From positions 1 through 9,445 of the forward strand of contig JAFAHP010000196.1 of assembly GCA_019237175.1 (NCBI GenBank): a stretch of DNA of 9,445 nucleotides, given 5' to 3'. The notes below the pieces were generated by a model, which was given only the letters and a program-made list of their open reading frames with translations, was not told the DNA's origin and did not search any database. The stretch comes from Alphaproteobacteria bacterium. Its GTDB lineage: Bacteria; Pseudomonadota; Alphaproteobacteria; ATCC43930; CGMCC-115725. A program made the translations under genes and the position numbers. Below, piece after piece: positions 6,555 to 9,445 of this stretch (position 1 is its first letter; each line of letters starts with the position of its first letter).

Positions 6555-6860
6555 TTAGCTAAAATCCGGCGGCTCCGCAGCCGACGCGTTATGCGATGTG
6601 GTGCCGCCATGCAGAGCGGCGATGGTATTTTCGAGTTCGGCAACGCGCCTCGCCAAATCCTCCTGCTCGCTGCGGGCTTTTGCCGCCATTGCTTTAACTG
6701 CCTCGAACTCGTCTCGGGTCACCAGGTCCATTCCTGCGAGCACGCGTTCGAGCTGTTCGCGCAAGCGTGTTTCGATTTCGCTCCTGACCCCGGAAATTGT
6801 ACCGACGGCACCCGCGGCGACGCGGGCGAGATCGTCGAAAAACCGACTTTGGCTCTGCAT
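6555..6860 (-). CDS. ubiK: UbiK / BMFP family accessory factor for ubiquinone biosynthesis
   Basis: This 101-residue helical protein has the UbiK (YqiC, BMFP) layout. An amphipathic N-terminal part (MQSQSRFFDDLARVAAGAVGT) is followed by the conserved LREQLERVLAGMDLVTRDEFEAVKAM segment and a coiled coil (EDLARRVAELENTIAAL). In E. coli UbiK helps the UbiJ-associated complex in aerobic ubiquinone synthesis, and homologues show membrane-fusing activity in vitro. I preferred the ATG at 6860, since alphaproteobacterial members usually begin MQ-x(2-3)-RFFDD. A GTG two codons upstream (6864-6866) is also possible: GGAGAG lies 4 nt before the GTG or 10 nt before the ATG. It is the first gene of a minus-strand operon (33 nt to the next gene) and is divergent from the HAD gene. 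Confidence 0.9.
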   Translation of the reverse strand: MQSQSRFFDDLARVAAGAVGTISGVRSEIETRLREQLERVLAGMDLVTRDEFEAVKAMAAKARSEQEDLARRVAELENTIAALHGGTTSHNASAAEPPDFS

Positions 6861-6866
6861 CGCCAC

Positions 6867-6982
6867 TTCTCTCCGCGCTGGTTGCGGTCACACCCCGTGA
6901 CGCACCACGTACGATATGGGCGTGCGCTAGCACAGAGAGCATATGTAAGGAAAGGGTTTCCCTCTCGCTAGCGGCAGGCACG
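6867..6982. promoter_or_regulatory. Divergent ubiK / HAD phosphatase promoter region
   Basis: This 116-bp spacer separates the ubiK operon from the HAD gene. It holds several short inverted repeats: GTCAC-N5-GTGAC (6887-6901), GTGC-N4-GCAC (6923-6934, wrapping a GCTAGC) and GGAAA-GGG-TTTCC (6949-6961). GCTAGC occurs twice, at 6926-6931 and 6967-6972, 41 bp apart. AT-rich steps near 6914 and 6940 could be -10 boxes, but no matching -35 is convincing on either strand. The promoters must be here; I cannot place them. Confidence 0.4.
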
Positions 6983-7783
6983 ATGCAGCCTTTCGAACAA
7001 TTTCCGAGCCACCGCCTCGCCGAGATCCGCTGGGTGCTGACCGACGTCGACGATACCCTGACCACTGGGCCGCGTTTGCCGGCCGCCACCTACGAGGCTA
7101 TCGAGCGGTTGCACGACGCCGGGTATCGCGTGATACCGGTCACTGCGGCCCCCGCCGGCTGGTGCGACCTGATGTGCCGGATGTGGCCGGTCGCCGCGGT
7201 GATCGGTGAGAATGGAGGGCTGTGTTTCCGCTACAACCGCGCAGCCGCGCTGACCGAACGCCGGTATTGGGCGCCCGACGCCGAACGTTCCCGCGATGGT
7301 GCGCGGCTGGCCCAGCTCGCCGAAAAGATCCGACGAGGGGTGGCGGGATGCGAGGTGTCGGCCGATCAGCGCTGGCGCGAGACGACGCTCGCCTTCCGCA
7401 ACCCCGGACCACCGACCTGCGATCTGATTGTCGCTCATCTTGCCCAGGCGGGCGCCCGCACCGCCGTCAATTCGATGTGGGTGCTGGGCTGGTTTGCCGG
7501 TTTTGACAAGCTCGTGATGACCCGCAGGATGATGAGGGAGTTGTTTGCCCTCGACATCGAGCACGACCGCGGCGCGTTTGTCTTTGTCGGCGATGGGATG
7601 AACGACGAGCCGATGTTTGGCTTCTTTCCGAACGCGGTCGGTGTCGCCGGCGTTCGGAATTACGTCGACCGGATGGCGACTCCGCCGCACTGGGTGACAA
7701 GAGGCGGAGGCGGCCGCGGCTTTGTTGAGATTGCTGACGCGCTGTTACAGAAGCGCCATCTCGCTCAGGCGCCGCGCCCTTGA
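6983..7783 (+). CDS. HAD-IIB family phosphatase (sucrose / mannosylglycerate phosphatase-like)
   Basis: This 266-residue protein is a HAD-superfamily hydrolase with a C2B-type cap. Motif I is VLTDVDDTLTTG with nucleophile D21 and acid/base D23. Motif II is the VTAAPAGW stretch (53-60). GENGG (75-79) is typical of sucrose- and mannosyl-3-phosphoglycerate-phosphatase-like members. Motif III is the lysine K176 in GFDK, and motif IV is VGDGMNDEPMF (202-212) with D204 and D208. It should therefore be a Mg-dependent phosphatase acting on a sugar phosphate or similar small molecule. Motif II lacks the usual TGR and reads TAAPAG, which may alter substrate contacts. The ATG at 6983 was chosen because upstream in-frame sequence runs into ubiK and has no similarity to HAD proteins; its Shine-Dalgarno is weak (CAGG at 4 nt). 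It is convergent with the tag-like gene, 23 bp apart. The substrate is unknown. Confidence 0.87.
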   Translation: MQPFEQFPSHRLAEIRWVLTDVDDTLTTGPRLPAATYEAIERLHDAGYRVIPVTAAPAGWCDLMCRMWPVAAVIGENGGLCFRYNRAAALTERRYWAPDAERSRDGARLAQLAEKIRRGVAGCEVSADQRWRETTLAFRNPGPPTCDLIVAHLAQAGARTAVNSMWVLGWFAGFDKLVMTRRMMRELFALDIEHDRGAFVFVGDGMNDEPMFGFFPNAVGVAGVRNYVDRMATPPHWVTRGGGGRGFVEIADALLQKRHLAQAPRP

Positions 7784-7806
7784 TATGCGCCGCGTATCGG
7801 CACCGA

Positions 7807-8481
7807 TCAGTCCTCGGTGGAAGCGGCGAGGATCAGGCTCAGCTGACACAGTGGGCGCCCGGTTTCGGCGGCCCAACCATTGAAGCAGTCCTGGACGGCC
7901 TGACGATCCCTGCGGCTTTTGGGGGCGGTCGCAACGGCACCCCAGCGCTGCATTGCCGCCGTGACCGAGTGTGTCGGGACGAAGGTGTCCTTGCCGACCA
8001 TACGCAGAAAAGAGGCGCCGGAATTGCCGCCCATCTGACTGAAGCGCTTGGCCAGCGCCTCCCACAGCCCGACGATGTCGGTACCCGGCCAGTCGGCGAG
8101 CCAGGCGCCAAAACTGCCGTGCTCCTCGGCCACCGCGATCATCGCGGCGGCATTGTCACGCACCGATTTGAGCTTGCCCCAATGGCGGATCAGACGGCGG
8201 TCGGCGAGCAGGGCTTCGAGCGCTTCGTCCGGCATCGCCCGCACGCGGCGCGGCTCGAAACCGAAAAAAACTTCCTCGAAGGCTGGCCATTTGGCGTCGA
8301 CCAGGCTGTGCTTGAGCCCGGCGCGAAAGATCCGCAGCTCCATTTGCGACAGGTAGCGGTCGTCCGGCGCCGCCCTCAGTTCGGCCGGCGTGCGCGGCTG
8401 CACCAGCCGCGCTTCGAGCGCCGCCGCGCCAATCCGGGTACGCGCGGCATCGAGGATCGGGGTGAAGGAGGGTGTGCCCAT
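7807..8481 (-). CDS. DNA-3-methyladenine glycosylase I (Tag-like, zinc ligands absent)
   Basis: This 224-residue protein resembles the Tag family of the helix-hairpin-helix glycosylase fold, which removes 3-methyladenine from alkylated DNA in base-excision repair. The core RYLSQMELRIFRAGLKHSLVDAKWPAFEEVFFGFEPRRV (42-80) followed by EALLADRRLIRHWGKLKSVRDNA (89-111) aligns with the Tag motifs around the catalytic glutamate and the IIR--KI-A---NA helix. SFLRMVGKDTFVPTHSVTAAM (157-177) follows. E. coli Tag holds zinc through two Cys and two His at its ends. Here only C199 and C212 exist and no equivalent N-terminal Cys is present. I placed the start at the ATG 8479-8481, because GGGAG lies 8 nt upstream; a TTG at 8494-8496 would place that Shine-Dalgarno inside the gene. 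Gene and function are well supported; activity is not proven. Confidence 0.85.
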   Translation of the reverse strand: MGTPSFTPILDAARTRIGAAALEARLVQPRTPAELRAAPDDRYLSQMELRIFRAGLKHSLVDAKWPAFEEVFFGFEPRRVRAMPDEALEALLADRRLIRHWGKLKSVRDNAAAMIAVAEEHGSFGAWLADWPGTDIVGLWEALAKRFSQMGGNSGASFLRMVGKDTFVPTHSVTAAMQRWGAVATAPKSRRDRQAVQDCFNGWAAETGRPLCQLSLILAASTED

Positions 8482-8509
8482 TCTCGCCGCTCCCAAGAGA
8501 GCTCGACGG

Positions 8510-8728
8510 TTATGATCGACCTGCCACGTACATGATCAATAAGATTCCACCGCTGAGCAACAAAAGCACACTCAACGCGAGTTGTCCCCGTCCAAAGGTA
8601 GCGACTGCTGCTACTGCCATCACCCACACAATGACCGCCGCCGCCAACCCCGTTGCATGCAGCTTGACGGATACGTTCTTGAGAAACTCCATCGGACGAC
8701 CGTCTCCGTGATAGAAGCGGCCCTCCAT
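8510..8728 (-). CDS. Small two-TM membrane protein of unknown function
   Basis: This 72-residue protein has two hydrophobic segments that would cross the membrane (about 27-45, GLAAAVIVWVMAVAAVATF, and about 50-68, LALSVLLLLSGGILLIMYV). They are separated by a short GRGQ turn. The N-terminal 26 residues are polar. I recognise no family. The start is uncertain: the ATG at 8726-8728 has only GGTGAT just before it, and an internal ATG at 8690-8692 (MEFLKNVSVKL) has GGAG 11 nt upstream and would give 60 residues. It lies 28 nt upstream of the tag-like gene on the same strand, so the two may be co-transcribed. A hydrophobic pattern this regular is unlikely in a chance frame, which supports it as a gene. 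Confidence 0.6.
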   Translation of the reverse strand: MEGRFYHGDGRPMEFLKNVSVKLHATGLAAAVIVWVMAVAAVATFGRGQLALSVLLLLSGGILLIMYVAGRS

Positions 8729-8765
8729 ATATCACCATTTTTTCATGTTCCTACTTCATTCTGGT

Positions 8766-8796
8766 TCCACATCTTGTGGATTACGGGGATATCCAC
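8766..8796. repeat. Overlapping inverted repeats forming two mutually exclusive hairpins
   Basis: TCCACA (8766-8771), TCT, then TGTGGA (8775-8780) make a perfect 6-bp hairpin with a three-base loop. The same GTGGAT (8777-8782 region) can instead pair with ATCCAC at 8791-8796 across about 9 nt. On the minus strand this lies between the stop of the Cys-tail protein gene and the start of the 72-aa gene. There is no U tract, so it is not a standard intrinsic terminator. It may be a weak terminator, an RNA-processing signal or a chance structure. Confidence 0.4.
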
Positions 8797-8797
8797 A

Positions 8798-9247
8798 CTA
8801 AGAATGGTCCGATCCGGGGAGATTGAGCTTTTGATGCATCTTGGAGTTTGGTACCGAGCTGCGCGTCAACCCCCAAAAAGTGCCGAACTCGTCGAGCGTG
8901 CGCTGGCGTTCATTCGCCCTGATGTTCATCAAATCCCCAAGACAGGCCGTAACCGCCCGAGTCCCGAAAGGCCTTCCGTACTTTTCACAAAAAACACCGT
9001 CTTCCTGTTCCGCTATCGCCCGAGCCTCGTGAACAGCGGCGGACCGAGCGTTCGGAACGCCATAGTCAGCGGCATAGAATAACAGGCACGCACCCGCAGC
9101 AACCGCGATCCCGGCCCATATGGCGCGATGCGGAGACCGATGGATGACGGTCAAAGCGTTGGCGGGAGCCGACCGCAACGATCCGGCGACCACTCGCAAG
9201 CTTCGTTGACGGCGGCCCATAGTGGCGAAAATTCCGCGCTCGATCAT
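8798..9247 (-). CDS. Uncharacterised single-TM protein with conserved Cys-containing C-terminal tail
   Basis: From the ATG at 9245-9247 this gives 149 residues: a basic N-terminus (RRQRSLRVV, RSPHR), one membrane segment at about 42-60 (AIWAGIAVAAGACLLFYAA), then a soluble part. That part contains EDGVFCEKYGRPFGTRAVTACLGDLMNIRANERQR (82-116). The pattern CEKYG--FGT---TAC--DL--IR--E-R resembles a short domain I have seen repeatedly in small membrane or exported proteins of rhizobia and related alphaproteobacteria, whose function is unknown to me. Two cysteines (C87, C102) could form a disulfide if the tail lies in the periplasm; with a positive N-terminus before the helix, that topology is plausible. 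The start is not settled: a TTG at 9289 and an ATG at 9220 are in frame, and none has a strong Shine-Dalgarno. Confidence 0.62.
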   Translation of the reverse strand: MIERGIFATMGRRQRSLRVVAGSLRSAPANALTVIHRSPHRAIWAGIAVAAGACLLFYAADYGVPNARSAAVHEARAIAEQEDGVFCEKYGRPFGTRAVTACLGDLMNIRANERQRTLDEFGTFWGLTRSSVPNSKMHQKLNLPGSDHS

Positions 9248-9297
9248 CTTGGCAAAGACCCCAGCCCCGCTTACCGCGGGAGATGCCAAGAGAATAG

Positions 9298-9336
9298 GCC
9301 GGCTCCGTGAAGCCGAGTGTGAGCCGGCTCACGCTC
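9298..9336. repeat. Overlapping palindromes upstream of the Cys-tail protein gene
   Basis: A near-perfect 22-bp palindrome (9315-9336, arms GAGTGTGAGCC and GGCTCACGCTC, one mismatch that would be G-U in RNA on one strand) overlaps a second inverted repeat. The second is GCCGGCTC (9298-9305) with GAGCCGGC (9321-9328). The two cannot form together. The site is about 50-90 bp upstream of the minus-strand start at 9247. It could be a regulator-binding site or RNA structure in the leader; nothing decides between them. Confidence 0.45.
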
Positions 9337-9445
9337 GATCTGAATTCGATGCGGTGCTGCCTGGGGTTCCCGGAGACCGGCAAGGCGCAACGGCGGCGGG
9401 TGTGGCTTGACGGATCATGCCATTGGGGCCACGCTCGCGAGTGCT
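9337..9445. other. Right end of window without a supported gene
   Basis: I see no frame on either strand with family motifs, plausible start and Shine-Dalgarno. A plus-strand ATG at 9417 opens a short frame to the edge (MPLGPRSRV) with no ribosome binding site, so it may be the start of a gene continuing outside or nothing. Confidence 0.4.

Noticed and set aside
6968..7690. 240-residue open frame on the minus strand opposite the HAD gene
   Set aside because: It mirrors the coding strand of a well-supported HAD protein, has no domain motif, and is rich in Arg/His/Gly/Pro as expected for antisense frames in GC-rich DNA.
7780..8535. 251-residue open frame on the plus strand opposite the Tag-like gene
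   Set aside because: Antisense shadow of the glycosylase gene: no recognisable motifs and composition typical of a reversed GC-rich gene.
8582..9082. 166-residue plus-strand frame across the 72-aa gene, spacer and Cys-tail gene
   Set aside because: It crosses an intergenic spacer and two minus-strand genes with better hydrophobic and motif patterns, and has no clear Shine-Dalgarno or family signature.
1..9445. Defence system, CRISPR array, prophage or transposon
   Set aside because: No repeat-spacer pattern, transposase, integrase, nuclease or toxin motif was seen. Gene content is ordinary chromosomal metabolism and regulation.
9417..9445. Possible plus-strand gene start at the right edge
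   Set aside because: Only nine codons are visible, without a Shine-Dalgarno or recognisable sequence.

Overview
The window looks like a chromosomal, GC-rich segment from an alphaproteobacterium that makes polyhydroxyalkanoate. The pointers are a petP-petR-kinase cluster of the type known from Rhodobacter and relatives, an alphaproteobacterial-type phasin, a ubiK-ybjN-proC-TetR/COQ9-like cluster, and a small Cys-containing membrane protein resembling ones in rhizobial genomes. The order Rhodospirillales or Hyphomicrobiales is my inference from gene content; there is no rRNA or other marker. I see no transposase, phage gene, CRISPR array, toxin-antitoxin pair, tRNA or rRNA.

Layout, left to right. 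(1) Minus strand, 1-1167: a class IV aminotransferase (ilvE, branched-chain amino acid aminotransferase), followed 40 nt downstream by a coiled-coil protein that runs off the left edge. (2) A 121-bp divergent intergenic region carrying a perfect 6-1-6 palindrome over the start codon of the next operon. (3) Plus strand, 1289-3888: a three-gene operon with overlapping frames, encoding a MarR-family regulator (PetP-like), an OmpR-family response regulator (PetR-like, 227 aa) and an EnvZ-like membrane histidine kinase. (4) A strong bidirectional hairpin terminator (3928-3958) between that operon and a convergent phasin gene. (5) The phasin gene has a recognisable sigma70-type promoter and a perfect 6-3-6 inverted repeat containing TGC-N3-GCA, a good candidate operator for the PHA-responsive repressor PhaR. 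(6) Minus strand, 6860-4521: a tight operon ubiK, YbjN-domain gene, proC, TetR/COQ9-like regulator. (7) Divergent from ubiK, on the plus strand: a HAD-IIB-type phosphatase. (8) Minus strand, 9247-7807: an uncharacterised single-TM protein with a conserved Cys-containing tail, a 72-aa two-TM protein, and a Tag-like DNA-3-methyladenine glycosylase I that lacks the usual zinc ligands. (9) The last about 200 bp hold overlapping inverted repeats and no gene I can support.

The window combines housekeeping metabolism (branched-chain amino acids, proline, ubiquinone, DNA repair), PHA granule biology and a MarR plus two-component regulatory module. I did not find a convincing wholly new system. The best leads are regulatory: the PhaR-like operator, the palindrome on the petP start codon, the pairing of two ubiquinone-linked protein families in one operon, and mutually exclusive hairpins around the small membrane-protein genes.
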